Notes: a model not told the origin generated them from the sequence alone. Shown: positions 34,460-44,091, counted from the first letter of the stretch. The stretch is 51,782 nt of DNA from Prevotella sp. (GCA_017395215.1 JAFPVW010000092.1:1-51782); one strand, 5' to 3'. Numbers and translations are program-made.

Positions 34460-35233
34460 TCAGCCGTTTTTCTCAGTCATGTATTTCCAGTAGCGGCGGG
34501 GCATATCGCTGAGCTGCTTGCGAGGATTCATACGTTCCTTGATGCAAATGGCCTTGAAATAAGTGCGCCAGAGATTCTGTAGCAGTTGGTCGTCGCTACT
34601 AAGAACATCATCCTTAAGTTTGCCGTTCCCTAAGTCGAAGGGAACGGCTTTTTCGTCTTCGAAGGTTATGTGTATGACGGTTTTACCATCATAATAGTAC
34701 CCATAGTGCCGCTTGGCATCGTAGATGAGCCAGGACTGATCGTTGAAGCGGTCGTGGAAGTGGTCGATGATGAGGGGCAGCACGTTGTGGTCGGGCGAGA
34801 CGACGGCGAGATAGGTGCCGTCCTTGGCTTTCTGGAAGCGGATGAACTGTTTCATCCTCAGCTGCTCGTGCAGCACCCGTCGGGCGATGTTGGTCACAGC
34901 CAGCACGTCGGGGTCGGCAAAGTTGCGGGCGATGTCGCCCTGACGGAATACCTTGCATATATATTGGAACAGCGGCTGGTTCAGCTCCCTCAGTTCCGAC
35001 AGCCAGCTGACGGAGATCAGCCGCATCGCCTCGCGCGACAGCCGTTTCTCCAGTCCGGCCCACACGCGCCGCGCCTTCTCCTCGTCAGTATGTACCTTAT
35101 AGATACGGTCGCAGAATAGGGGCAGCGCGTCACCCTCCCTGAGCAGCTCCACAGCCTGCTCCTTCAGCGCGAAGGTGTCGAACACCGCCGTCAGCAGGCC
35201 GTCCATCGTGTTGTCGAATGTATATACCGTCAT
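34460..35233 (-). CDS. TIGR03915 / DUF4130 family protein
   Basis: These 257 residues match the DUF4130 type annotated elsewhere as a probable DNA metabolism protein. Seen are 'YTFDNTMDGLLTAVFDTF' at the start, 'RMKQFIRFQKAKDGTYLAVVSPDHNVLPLIIDHFHDRF' in the middle (cited by position about 125-162) and 'ERMNPRKQLSDMPRRYWKYMTE' at the end. It is normally paired with a radical SAM protein (TIGR03916) that is absent here. Its start overlaps the histidine kinase stop by 4 nt, so it is translated with the two-component pair, an unusual partnership. ung is only 0.7 kb away. Confidence 0.8.
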   Translation of the reverse strand: MTVYTFDNTMDGLLTAVFDTFALKEQAVELLREGDALPLFCDRIYKVHTDEEKARRVWAGLEKRLSREAMRLISVSWLSELRELNQPLFQYICKVFRQGDIARNFADPDVLAVTNIARRVLHEQLRMKQFIRFQKAKDGTYLAVVSPDHNVLPLIIDHFHDRFNDQSWLIYDAKRHYGYYYDGKTVIHITFEDEKAVPFDLGNGKLKDDVLSSDDQLLQNLWRTYFKAICIKERMNPRKQLSDMPRRYWKYMTEKNG

Positions 35234-36078
35234 CTGCTGAATTCGAGTGAGAAGGTGGTGCAGTAGCCGCCAGCGGGCTGGTCTTCAAGACTGAGCGTAC
35301 CGCCCTGTAGCATCATCAGCCGACGGGAGAAGGAGAGTCCGATGCCGCTGCCCGTGCGCTTGGTGGTGAAGAAGGGCACGAAGATGCTCTGGCGGGCCTC
35401 TGCGGGGATGGGCTGTCCGTTGTTGCTGACGAGCAGGACTTTGCCTGACTTCTGAATGGCAATACGGCTGGCTCCTGCCTCAATGGCGTTCTTGACGAGG
35501 TTGATGAGTATCTGGCGCAGCATGCTGAGGTCGGCACGGACGACGGCATCGTCAGGCACAGCGATGTCCCAAGCGACGTTAGGATAGAGCTGCTGAATAT
35601 CAGTCAGAAGGGCCGGCAACTGGACATCCTCGACGACGGGCTGCTGTAGTTGCGAGAGCTTACGGTAGGAGTTGACGAAGGCGTTCATGTGCTGCGAGGT
35701 GGTGAAGATGGCGTGAATGCCCTCTTCGAGCGGAGTACCCTTCACGTCAGGGCGACTCAGCAGCGACTGACTGATACTTGTGATGGGGGCTGTGGCGTTC
35801 ATCATCTCGTGGGTCAGCACGCGTGTGAGCCGTTCCCACGACTCCACCTCGCTCTGGTTCACCTGCTGACGGATAATCCCGCCCAGCTGGTTCAGCGTCT
35901 CCTGCATGGCCCGCTCACCAAAGAACATGCCGTCAGTAGGCATTCGGAAGGTGAAATCACGGTTGCGGATAGCCTCCTGCATCAGGTGGGCACGCAGGCG
36001 CAGCTTCCGCTGATGGCGTACGAACCACACCATGAAAGCCACAATGGCTACACCTATTATTATATATAGCCACATCAT
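35230..36078 (-). CDS. Membrane histidine kinase
   Basis: The kinase is short (282 residues): one N-terminal membrane helix (3-21) with almost no periplasmic part, a linker, a HisKA domain with His90 in 'RVLTHEMMNATAPI', and a HATPase with the N-box 'NLVKNAIEAG' (about 193) and 'GSGIGLSFSRRL'. This arrangement resembles NtrY-type cytoplasmic sensing, and the signal is unknown. It overlaps the response regulator stop by 4 nt and the DUF4130 start by 4 nt, forming one operon. The likely target is the divergent export locus. Confidence 0.9.
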   Translation of the reverse strand: MMWLYIIIGVAIVAFMVWFVRHQRKLRLRAHLMQEAIRNRDFTFRMPTDGMFFGERAMQETLNQLGGIIRQQVNQSEVESWERLTRVLTHEMMNATAPITSISQSLLSRPDVKGTPLEEGIHAIFTTSQHMNAFVNSYRKLSQLQQPVVEDVQLPALLTDIQQLYPNVAWDIAVPDDAVVRADLSMLRQILINLVKNAIEAGASRIAIQKSGKVLLVSNNGQPIPAEARQSIFVPFFTTKRTGSGIGLSFSRRLMMLQGGTLSLEDQPAGGYCTTFSLEFSR

Positions 36079-36599
36079 AGGCGTTTCATTTTGTTGTAGA
36101 GCGTCTGGCGGGTGATGCCTAACAGTTCGGCAGCCTGCGTGAGGTTGCCGTGACAGTGGTCGATGGTGCGGCGTATGTGCTCGCGCTCCATCTCGTCGAG
36201 GCTGACGATTTCGCTCTGCATGTCGAGCACATCCTTCAGCTTATGCACCAGCTCGTCGTTATCCCAGGGCTTAGTGATGAAGTCGGCGGCACCGTTCTTC
36301 AGTCCCTTTACGGCCAGGTTCACATCGGCGTATGCCGTCAGCAGCACCACTGGTGTCTGCGGGTGCTGCTTGCGGATGGCGCGAAGCCAGAAGAGTCCCT
36401 CGTTGCCGTTGTTCACGCCGAGGGTGAAGTTCATGTCGAGCAGCACGATGTCGATGGGCTGCTGCGCCATCAGTTTCAGTATGTCGTCAGGCTGGGTTGT
36501 GGTCAGCACCTGCTCGAAAGTGCCATCGAGCAAATAGCGCATCGCCGTGAGAATCGATGCGTTGTCGTCTACTATCAGAATCGTTCCGTACTTGTTCAT
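36075..36599 (-). CDS. Response regulator, receiver plus Fis-type HTH, no AAA+ domain
   Basis: The 174-residue regulator has a receiver with phospho-acceptor Asp55 ('VLLDMNF'), Thr88 and Lys110 ('ITKPWD'), followed directly by a Fis-type helix-turn-helix ('HGNLTQAAELLGITRQTLYNKMKRL', about 150-174). The sigma-54-activating AAA+ domain found between these in NtrC proteins is missing, as in RegA/ActR types. It probably activates at sigma-70-type promoters by binding GTCTAA-N3-TTAGAC. The ATG at 36599 is chosen because the receiver starts there; it lies 4 nt after a TACCTTTG box, so the mRNA may be leaderless. One palindrome lies upstream, allowing autoregulation. Confidence 0.9.
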   Translation of the reverse strand: MNKYGTILIVDDNASILTAMRYLLDGTFEQVLTTTQPDDILKLMAQQPIDIVLLDMNFTLGVNNGNEGLFWLRAIRKQHPQTPVVLLTAYADVNLAVKGLKNGAADFITKPWDNDELVHKLKDVLDMQSEIVSLDEMEREHIRRTIDHCHGNLTQAAELLGITRQTLYNKMKRL

Positions 36600-36603
36600 G
36601 CTG

Positions 36604-36611
36604 CAAAGGTA
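36604..36611 (-). promoter_or_regulatory. Response regulator operon -7 box
   Basis: TACCTTTG on the minus strand is followed by CAGC-ATG, the same arrangement as at the hybrid regulator gene. The shared palindrome centre (36652) lies 41 nt upstream. Confidence 0.55.
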
Positions 36612-36621
36612 ATCATTTTCC

Positions 36622-36717
36622 GTCAAGAAATCATACAGTGAGGTGTCTAATTTTTAGACGTTCTGCACTCCGACGGCCCGAAAAGCTTGCATAGAGAGGA
36701 AGAAACCCTTAACTTTG
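36622..36717 (+). promoter_or_regulatory. tolC operon promoter with GTCTAA-N3-TTAGAC operator
   Basis: GTCAAGAAATCATAC (36622-36636), the palindrome GTCTAATTTTTAGAC (36645-36659), TTG (36687-36689), a 20-nt spacer and TAACTTTG (36710-36717) follow in order. The palindrome centre is 58 bp before the -7 box, exactly as at 46200 and 46882. Confidence 0.8.
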
Positions 36718-36741
36718 CATCAACAAAACAGGGGAAAGCGT

Positions 36742-38031
36742 ATGAAACAAGCATTGATTATCCTTCTTGCCCTTGCCGCAAGGCAGACCACCGCCCAAAA
36801 CGCGTGGACCGTGCAGCAATGTATGCAGTATGCCGTAGAGCACAACCACGAGGTGAAGCAGGCCGAACTGCAGCTCGACAACTATAAGGTACAGAAGACG
36901 AAAGCCGTAGGCAGTTTCCTGCCTTATGTGGATGCCGGCATAGGCGCACAGTATAACTTCGGCCGGGCCATCGACCCCGAGACCAACGGCTATACCGACG
37001 TGAGCACCTTTTATAACGGCTACCAGCTGCAGGCGTCGCTGCCCGTGTTCGACGGATTCAGTCGTCTGCATGCCCTGAAGGCCGCCAAGGCCGGCGAACT
37101 GATGGGGCGGGCCAGCCTCCGCCAGCAGCAGGACCTGACGGCGCTCGACGTGCTGCAGGCCTATACCAACGTGGCCTATTACGAAGGGCTGGTCAGCATG
37201 GCTGGTGAGAAGGTACAGGAGACGACGCTGCTGCTCAAGCAGACGCGCCTGCTTGAGGAGGTGGGGCGCAAGAGCGCTGCCGACGTGGCTCAGGTGGAGT
37301 CGCAGCAGGCTGAGGCCGACTATGAGCTGACGCGCCAGCAGAATCTCCATGCTTCGGCCTTGCTCGAGTTGAAGAAGGCGATGGGGTTTCCGATAGGCGA
37401 CAGTCTTGCCACCACAAGCTTCACTTCCGCCTCCTCTCCCGAAAAGAAGGGCGTTGGCTGTATTGCTGAGGCTGTCGCCCGCTATCAGATGGAAGCTGCA
37501 AAACACGAGTGGCGCCAGGCTCGTGCTTCACTTTTCCCCACTCTCTCGTTGAGTGCGGGCCTGAGCACCACTTATTTCCGGACCTTACATTCTGAGACGG
37601 CGGCATCGTTCAACAACCAGTTCAAGAACAACATGGGTGAGTACATCGGGGCCACGTTGAGCATCCCGCTCTTCAACCGCCTTCAGACCGTCACCAATAT
37701 CCGCAAGGCCAAGAACAACTATAAGATTGCCCACGAGGCATACCAGCAGAAGCTGCTCGAACTGGAAAAGCTGAGCCGCGAGGCTTGGCAGGACTGGCAG
37801 GGTTACCTGAAGCAGACCGCCCAGATGGAGAAGAAGGTAGAGGCCGACTCGCTGGCTTACCAGCTGACGCGGCGCCAGTTTGAGGAGGGACTCTCGACGG
37901 CCATCGACCTGCACACCACCGGCTCGCAACTGCTGAAGTCGAAGGCCACGCTGCTGCAATGCCGGCTGATGGCAATGGTAAAGGAACAACTTGTGAGATA
38001 CTATAACGGAGAACAGATATGGACAGAGTAA
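36742..38031 (+). CDS. TolC family outer membrane efflux protein
   Basis: The 429-residue precursor has a signal peptide (1-20, 'LIILLALAARQTTAQNA') and two outer-membrane-efflux repeats with long coiled-coil helices ('VQQCMQYAVEHNHEVKQAEL' and 'AVARYQMEAAKHEWRQARASL'). It would form the outer membrane channel of a tripartite exporter. The ATG at 36742 starts the signal peptide; it lies 24 nt after the -7 box. The gene overlaps the adaptor gene by 13 nt. It is the first gene of the locus driven by the response-regulator operator. Confidence 0.93.
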   Translation: MKQALIILLALAARQTTAQNAWTVQQCMQYAVEHNHEVKQAELQLDNYKVQKTKAVGSFLPYVDAGIGAQYNFGRAIDPETNGYTDVSTFYNGYQLQASLPVFDGFSRLHALKAAKAGELMGRASLRQQQDLTALDVLQAYTNVAYYEGLVSMAGEKVQETTLLLKQTRLLEEVGRKSAADVAQVESQQAEADYELTRQQNLHASALLELKKAMGFPIGDSLATTSFTSASSPEKKGVGCIAEAVARYQMEAAKHEWRQARASLFPTLSLSAGLSTTYFRTLHSETAASFNNQFKNNMGEYIGATLSIPLFNRLQTVTNIRKAKNNYKIAHEAYQQKLLELEKLSREAWQDWQGYLKQTAQMEKKVEADSLAYQLTRRQFEEGLSTAIDLHTTGSQLLKSKATLLQCRLMAMVKEQLVRYYNGEQIWTE

Positions 38032-39272
38032 TCGAAAAGACAAGGACACAGCGGCTGATGAAGTATTGGCCGTATATGGCTGGAGGCATCGGACTATTGG
38101 TTGTTGTGGGTTGGCTGATATTCGGCAACCACGCCTCGACGCTCAAAGTCAGCCGCGACGAACTGACCATCAGCGACGTGCAGCGCGCTGAGTTTAAGGA
38201 CTATGTGCGCACCAACGGGCAGGTGCTGCCCATCCAGGTGGTGCAGATCTCGCCCGAGGAGGGCGGCATCGTGATGGAGAAGGTGGTCGAGGAGGGCACA
38301 ATGGTGAAGAAGGGCGATGTCATCGTCCGTCTGTCGAACAGCAACCTCGACCTCCAGATTCTGAATGCTGAGGCTGAACTGGCCGAGAAGCAGAACCTGC
38401 TGCGCAACACGCAGGTGGCCATGCAGCAGGACCGCCTGAACAACCAGACGGAGCAGGCCCAGCTGGATATGGACACCCAGCGCCGACAGCGCACCTTCGA
38501 GCAGAACAAGCGGCTCTACGGCGAAAAGCTCATCAGCCGTGAGGACTACCTGCAGTCGCAGGAGGATTACCAGCTCGCAGCCAAGAAACGCTCGCTGATT
38601 ACGAAGCGCCTGAAGCAGGACTCGCTCTATCGCACCGTTCAGATGGACCAGATGGAGGACAACCTGCAGGCGATGCGCCGCAACGTCGTCTTGGTGCGCC
38701 AGCGTAAGGACAAGCTCGAAGTGCGCTCGGCCATCGACGGCGAGCTGGGCCTGCTCGACGTGGAACTGGGCCAGAGCATTCAGCCGGGACAGAAGATTGG
38801 TCAGCTGAACGACCTCTCGGACTATAAGGTTCAGGCACAGATCGACGAGCACTACATCGACCGCGTGCGCCAGGGGCTGACCGCCACCTTTACACGTGGC
38901 GACAAGCAGTATCAGCTTCAGGTTCGCAAGGTCTATCCCGAGGTGCGCGAGGGCAAGTTCCGCTGCGACTTCATCTTCAGAGGCGAGCGCCCTGAGAACA
39001 TCCGCACGGGCCAGACTTATTACATCGACTTGGAGTTAGGCCAGCCTGAGCAGGCCATCATCATCCCTCGCGGCACGTTCTTCCAGACCACGGGCGGCCA
39101 GTGGATTTTCGTGCTCTCCGCCGATGGCAGCAAAGCCTATCGCCGCCCCATCCGCGTGGGCCGCCAGAACCCTCAGCACTACGAAGTGCTTGAAGGCCTT
39201 GAGCCGGGCGAGCGTGTCGTGACCAGCGGCTACGAAGCATTTAAGGACAACGAGGTATTAGTAATGAAGTAG
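38019..39272 (+). CDS. HlyD/MacA-type periplasmic adaptor
   Basis: The protein (417 residues) bridges inner membrane transporter and TolC. It has a membrane anchor (about 18-36), a lipoyl half ('GQVLPIQVVQISPEEGGIVMEKVVEEGTMVKKGDVIVRL', cited by position about 67-105), a long coiled coil (about 110-230), the second lipoyl half ('VRSAIDGELGLLDVELGQSIQPGQ') and beta-barrel and proximal domains. The start overlaps tolC and its stop is 4 nt from the first permease gene, so the three are co-translated. Confidence 0.93.
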   Translation: MDRVIEKTRTQRLMKYWPYMAGGIGLLVVVGWLIFGNHASTLKVSRDELTISDVQRAEFKDYVRTNGQVLPIQVVQISPEEGGIVMEKVVEEGTMVKKGDVIVRLSNSNLDLQILNAEAELAEKQNLLRNTQVAMQQDRLNNQTEQAQLDMDTQRRQRTFEQNKRLYGEKLISREDYLQSQEDYQLAAKKRSLITKRLKQDSLYRTVQMDQMEDNLQAMRRNVVLVRQRKDKLEVRSAIDGELGLLDVELGQSIQPGQKIGQLNDLSDYKVQAQIDEHYIDRVRQGLTATFTRGDKQYQLQVRKVYPEVREGKFRCDFIFRGERPENIRTGQTYYIDLELGQPEQAIIIPRGTFFQTTGGQWIFVLSADGSKAYRRPIRVGRQNPQHYEVLEGLEPGERVVTSGYEAFKDNEVLVMK

Positions 39273-39276
39273 GACT

Positions 39277-41664
39277 ATGAAGACAATTATCAGAAACTTT
39301 ACATCGATATTCCGTAAGTTTGTTACAGCGAACCTGCTGAACCTGCTGGGGCTGAGCCTGGCTTTTGCCTCGTTCTTTGTCATCATGACGCAAGTCAACT
39401 ACGACCTGGGCTACAACAAGAGTTTTACGGAGCACGAAAAGCTGTTCCGCCTGACCATGAAGTTAGGCCCTGGCATGGAGGACTATGGCGTGACGCTGCC
39501 CCGCCCACTGGTGGAGCAGTTGGCGGCAGCGTCGCCGCATATCAAGGGCTATGGCATCGAGCAGGGCTGGGTCTTATTCGACCAATTTATGGTGGACGAC
39601 CAGGAGTATTCGCTGAATCTGGTATATGGCATCAACGACTTTATGAGCGTTTTCAAGCCAACCGTCATTTGCGGTGACTTGAAGGGATTGAACCAGTTGC
39701 CCAATATCGTGCTGCCGCGTTCAGAAGCGATGCGCATCTTCGGCACTGCCAATGCGGTGGGCAAAACCTTGAAATACAAATGGGTGGATGACTGGATTTT
39801 CAATGTGTGTGCCGTGATAGAAGACTATCCGGAAAACAACTTCCTGCACGGTATCAGCTTCAGGGGTATCAATGACAATGAAGGTAATTACCGCAACTGG
39901 AACTATCAGGCTTATATCCGTGTGGACGATGAAGCCAACCTGCCGAACGTGATTAGCGCTATGCGCCAGAAGGCCGTTGAGCTGTTCAAAGATGAGCTCA
40001 ACATGACAACTCCGCAAGAGGAGGAAGCCCTGCAAGTGGTGTTGACGCCTATTGCCGACACCCATTTCGCGAAAGACCTCAGCAAGGATTCGCCCAACAT
40101 CAAGTCGGTCAGCAGGAGTTCCGTCTATCTGCTCATCTGCTTCTCGCTGCTCATCGTCGTGATAGCCGCTGTCAACTTCATGAACTTCACCCTGGCCGAG
40201 ACACCGCTGCGCATCCGCAGCATTAACACGCAGAAAGTATTGGGCGCATCGACGACCAGTCTGCGCGGCAGTCTGCTGGCCGAGGCCGTCATCATCAGTC
40301 TGCTGGCATTCGCGGGGGCGATGGTGATGGTGTATGTGGCTCACGACTTAGGCTTGCAGGAGCTGGTTCAGGGCAGCATCCTGTTGCAGGATAACCTGTG
40401 GTTGGCAGGCGTCACCTTGCTCATCAGCATCGTGGTGGGATTGTTGGCCGGGGCCTATCCGTCGTACTACGTCACGTCCTTCCCGCCGGCGTTGGTGCTG
40501 AAAGGCTCGTTCGGCCTGTCGCCCAAGGGTCGCGTTCTGCGCACCTCGCTGATCTGCCTGCAGTTCGTCGTGTCGTTCATGCTGGTCATTGGCGTGGGTA
40601 TCATGTATCTGCAGAGCTACCTCATCTTCCACACCGACTATGGCTTCGACAAGGACGAAGTGATGGTGGTGCCGACAGCGCCCGACACGCGCAATCATGC
40701 CGATGCCATCGATGCCGACCTACGCAAGATTCCCGGCATTGAGGGGGCCTGTCTGGCCCAGAGCATCTTGGGCAGCAGCGACCGCTATCAGACGTGGGGC
40801 AGGGGCGAAGGCGACAAGCACATGACGTTTACCTGCATCTTCGTCGACTGGCGATTCCTCAGCGTGATGGGCATCGACATCGTGGAGGGCCGCAATTTCC
40901 GTCAGACCGATGGCGACGTGTACATCTTCAGCGAGTCGGCCAAGAAGAAATATCCCTGGCTCGCCGTCGATAAGCCTATCAACGACGAAGACATGCCCGT
41001 CGTCGGCTTCTGCGAGGACATCAAGTATGCCACCCTGCGCGTGGACGACAGCCAGCAGCCCATCGCCTTCTTGGTGCCCAGTCGTGACGGCTACTACTCG
41101 AAGGAAGGTTTCTGGCGCAACCATCTCTTAGTGCGCGTGGCGAAGGGCATGGATAAGCGCGAGGCCAAAGAGAAAGTGCTGGACGTGGTGCTGAAATACG
41201 AGCACGACAACGAGCTTGAAGTCAGTGACCTGCGCTATATGGACGATGTGCTGGAAGAATCGTACCGTCAGGAAAGGCTCTTCACCCAGCAGATTCTGCT
41301 GTTCTCGCTGCTGGCCATCCTCATCAGCATCATCGGCGTGTTTGGCCTGACGATGTTCGAGAGCGAGTATCGCCGCAAGGAGATTGGCATCCGCAAGGTG
41401 TTCGGCAGTTCTACGAAGGAAATCCTGATGATGTTCTGGCGCCGATACCTCTACATCCTGCTGGGCTGCTTCGTGGTGGCGGCTCCCATTGGCTACCTGG
41501 TGGGCCAGCACTGGCTCGAGGGCTTCGCCGTCCGCACCGCCATATCGCCCTTACTGTTCGTAGTGTCTTTCCTGCTCATCACCCTGATCACTATGCTGAC
41601 GGTGACTTACCAGAGCTGGAAGAATGCCACGGAGAATCCCGTGAACAGCATCAAGAATGAGTAG
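39277..41664 (+). CDS. FtsX/MacB-type ABC permease 1
   Basis: The 795-residue membrane protein has an N-terminal helix (about 18-38), a large periplasmic MacB-type domain, three membrane helices (about 280-425), one helix at about 430, a second periplasmic domain, and three C-terminal FtsX helices. Motifs are 'ESEYRRKEIGIRKVFGSS' before the last bundle and 'ATENPVNSIKNE' at the end. It has no Walker motif, so it needs a separate ATPase, which is not in the window. Substrates are unknown. Confidence 0.9.
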   Translation: MKTIIRNFTSIFRKFVTANLLNLLGLSLAFASFFVIMTQVNYDLGYNKSFTEHEKLFRLTMKLGPGMEDYGVTLPRPLVEQLAAASPHIKGYGIEQGWVLFDQFMVDDQEYSLNLVYGINDFMSVFKPTVICGDLKGLNQLPNIVLPRSEAMRIFGTANAVGKTLKYKWVDDWIFNVCAVIEDYPENNFLHGISFRGINDNEGNYRNWNYQAYIRVDDEANLPNVISAMRQKAVELFKDELNMTTPQEEEALQVVLTPIADTHFAKDLSKDSPNIKSVSRSSVYLLICFSLLIVVIAAVNFMNFTLAETPLRIRSINTQKVLGASTTSLRGSLLAEAVIISLLAFAGAMVMVYVAHDLGLQELVQGSILLQDNLWLAGVTLLISIVVGLLAGAYPSYYVTSFPPALVLKGSFGLSPKGRVLRTSLICLQFVVSFMLVIGVGIMYLQSYLIFHTDYGFDKDEVMVVPTAPDTRNHADAIDADLRKIPGIEGACLAQSILGSSDRYQTWGRGEGDKHMTFTCIFVDWRFLSVMGIDIVEGRNFRQTDGDVYIFSESAKKKYPWLAVDKPINDEDMPVVGFCEDIKYATLRVDDSQQPIAFLVPSRDGYYSKEGFWRNHLLVRVAKGMDKREAKEKVLDVVLKYEHDNELEVSDLRYMDDVLEESYRQERLFTQQILLFSLLAILISIIGVFGLTMFESEYRRKEIGIRKVFGSSTKEILMMFWRRYLYILLGCFVVAAPIGYLVGQHWLEGFAVRTAISPLLFVVSFLLITLITMLTVTYQSWKNATENPVNSIKNE

Positions 41665-41691
41665 GTAAATGCAAACAACAAAGAGAGAGAA

Positions 41692-44091
41692 ATGAACAGT
41701 TATCTGAAATTCCTGAGCCGGCATAGGCTGTTTACCGTTATCAATATCGTAGGGCTTTGCCTCTCGATGGCCTTCCTGCTGCTGTTGGGCGACCTCATCT
41801 ACCGCCAGACAACGGTAGAGAACTACCAGACGCGTGCTGACAGGACTTTCGTCGTTGGCAATGAAATGTGCATGATGTCGAACTTCCGTGTAGGCGAGCG
41901 ACTGAAAGACCGCTTTCCCGAGGTGGAAGACTGGTGCTCTATGGCTGGCTACGGCATGACGTTCAGCATCGGCGGGCAGAAGGCCGACGCCAAAGTGCTG
42001 GTCACGGGCCAGAACTTCTTTACGTTCTTCGACTACCGCCTGCTGACGGGCGACCGTCGGAAGGTGCTCAGTGCGCCCAACCAGATTGTGGTGAGCAAGT
42101 CGTTCGCACAGCGCTATTGGCCTAACGAGAGTCCAATAGGCAAGGAGATGGTGCTGGGCGATGACGAAATGGAGTTAGGCGATGCGAACGACGGGAAAGG
42201 TCATATCACTTACACCGTCAGCGGCATCATGGACGACTTCGACCGAAGCATCGTTCCCGACGGCTATGACTGCGTGTTCAACGTAGAGAACCTTCGCCAC
42301 TTCCACTATTCGGCCTGGAACGAGCAGATGAACAATGCGTCGTGCTGCGTCCTCTTCCTGATGCAACGCGAGGGTAGCAATCTGCGAAGCAAAACTGGCG
42401 ATATGATCGACTATCTTAAGACGTTTTTTTGGATTTATCAGATGGAGGCGGCAAAGGAACTGACGCTCACGCCGTTCAGCACGCTCTACTATGACGCGAT
42501 GGAGTGTTCGTTAGGGCAGGAAGACATCAATCACGGTAGTCGGGAGATGGCACACCTCTATGTAGTTGTTGCCCTGCTGGTGCTGGTGTTCGCCATCTTC
42601 AACTACGTGAACCTGAGCGTGTCGCTTACCACCGAGCGGTCGAAGGAGATGGCCACCCGGCGGTTGTTGGGGCTGTCGCGCCTGGAGGTCTTTGGCAAAC
42701 TGATGGGTGAGAGCATTCTCTTTACTGCCATTGCCTTCGTCGTTGGCTATGTGATAGCACTCGCCCTGCAGGACAAGGCGATGGAGATGGCCAACTGTCC
42801 GCTGGATTTGCTGAAGGATACGAGCTTTGGCACTATCGTTGCCTTCCTTGTCGGGATCATCCTCGTTGCCTCATTGGCAGGCTTCGTGCCTGCCACGATA
42901 CTCAGCGGCTACCAGCCTATTGACATCGTGCGCGGCACCTTCCGCCGTCGTGTCCGTCAGCGGTGGAGCCACGCGCTGATGGTCATTCAGGCGGTCTTTG
43001 CTATTGTCATGCTGACCATCACGCTATTGCTGGGCAGCAGCATCCGTGAACTCATGAACCGGCCGCTGGGCTATGACATCGAGAATATCCTCAAGACCTG
43101 GGATGTTGCCGGCTTCAGCGAGAGCCAGCGGCAGACGTTCCGCAGCAAACTGCTGGCACTGCCAGAGGTGGAAGCTGTAGGGTTCGGCTATGGCACACCA
43201 TTAGAGGGACTGGAGAACCAGACGGTTTCTGCCGATGACGGAACGGTGGTGAGCATGCGGCTATTGATGGGCGACAGTTGTTTCTTCAATATCCTGAACA
43301 TCCACCCTGACAGAATCTACACTGACAATGGCTTCGGGGCGAATCACCAACTGCTGCGACAGTTCGGCAAGAAGGACGACGAAAGGAAAATTGTGACTGC
43401 CGATGGAAAGGTGAATTTTGAAATTGCTGCCGTCTATCCGGATATGGTCTATCAGAACGTGATGCGCGAGAAGGAGCATCCCACACCTTTTATTATCATA
43501 CGCGAAAACGAATTCCGCGACAGCACTGACAACTACGCGAGCAAAAGGTACGGCAAGCCCCGTCTGGCATTGGTTAAATATCACGGTGAGCGCCAGAAAG
43601 TGGAGGATGCCATCAAGCGACAAATCAGAGCGATGACAGGCCAAGAGGCGGGCGACGTCCACTCACTTGCTCAGAGTCACGAGGATTGGTACAAGGACTA
43701 CAAGCGGTTCCTCAGCGTCCTGATGGTCTTTACGGCCGTTGCCCTGCTGATTGCCGTGCTCGGCCTGATGGCAATGAACAGCTATTTCATCAGTCAGCGC
43801 CGGCGCGAGATTGCCATCCGCCGCGTCTTTGGGGCAGAGATTAGCAGCATCACCCTGCACCTGCTCCTCACGGTTGTCATCCAGTCGGTCGTCGCTATGC
43901 TCATCGCCATCCCCCTCTCCTATTGGCTGGCTCCGAAGGTGGGCAGCATCTCCGGCCTCAGCATCCGGATGCAACTCCTGCCGTTGCTCCTCTCCCTCCT
44001 CATCGTCCTCGCTGTCAACGTCCTCACTGCCGCCTTCCAAGGCTGGCGCGCCGCCACCGAGAATCCCGTGAACAGCATCAAGAATGAGTAG
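41692..44091 (+). CDS. FtsX/MacB-type ABC permease 2
   Basis: A paralogue of permease 1 (799 residues) with the same double layout: N-terminal helix, periplasmic domain, central helices with 'ERSKEMATRRLLGLSR', a second periplasmic domain and 'QRRREIAIRRVFGAE' before the last three helices. The last 28 nt of the gene and its stop match permease 1 nearly exactly, a trace of duplication. No ATPase motif is present. It starts 27 nt after permease 1. Confidence 0.9.
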   Translation: MNSYLKFLSRHRLFTVINIVGLCLSMAFLLLLGDLIYRQTTVENYQTRADRTFVVGNEMCMMSNFRVGERLKDRFPEVEDWCSMAGYGMTFSIGGQKADAKVLVTGQNFFTFFDYRLLTGDRRKVLSAPNQIVVSKSFAQRYWPNESPIGKEMVLGDDEMELGDANDGKGHITYTVSGIMDDFDRSIVPDGYDCVFNVENLRHFHYSAWNEQMNNASCCVLFLMQREGSNLRSKTGDMIDYLKTFFWIYQMEAAKELTLTPFSTLYYDAMECSLGQEDINHGSREMAHLYVVVALLVLVFAIFNYVNLSVSLTTERSKEMATRRLLGLSRLEVFGKLMGESILFTAIAFVVGYVIALALQDKAMEMANCPLDLLKDTSFGTIVAFLVGIILVASLAGFVPATILSGYQPIDIVRGTFRRRVRQRWSHALMVIQAVFAIVMLTITLLLGSSIRELMNRPLGYDIENILKTWDVAGFSESQRQTFRSKLLALPEVEAVGFGYGTPLEGLENQTVSADDGTVVSMRLLMGDSCFFNILNIHPDRIYTDNGFGANHQLLRQFGKKDDERKIVTADGKVNFEIAAVYPDMVYQNVMREKEHPTPFIIIRENEFRDSTDNYASKRYGKPRLALVKYHGERQKVEDAIKRQIRAMTGQEAGDVHSLAQSHEDWYKDYKRFLSVLMVFTAVALLIAVLGLMAMNSYFISQRRREIAIRRVFGAEISSITLHLLLTVVIQSVVAMLIAIPLSYWLAPKVGSISGLSIRMQLLPLLLSLLIVLAVNVLTAAFQGWRAATENPVNSIKNE

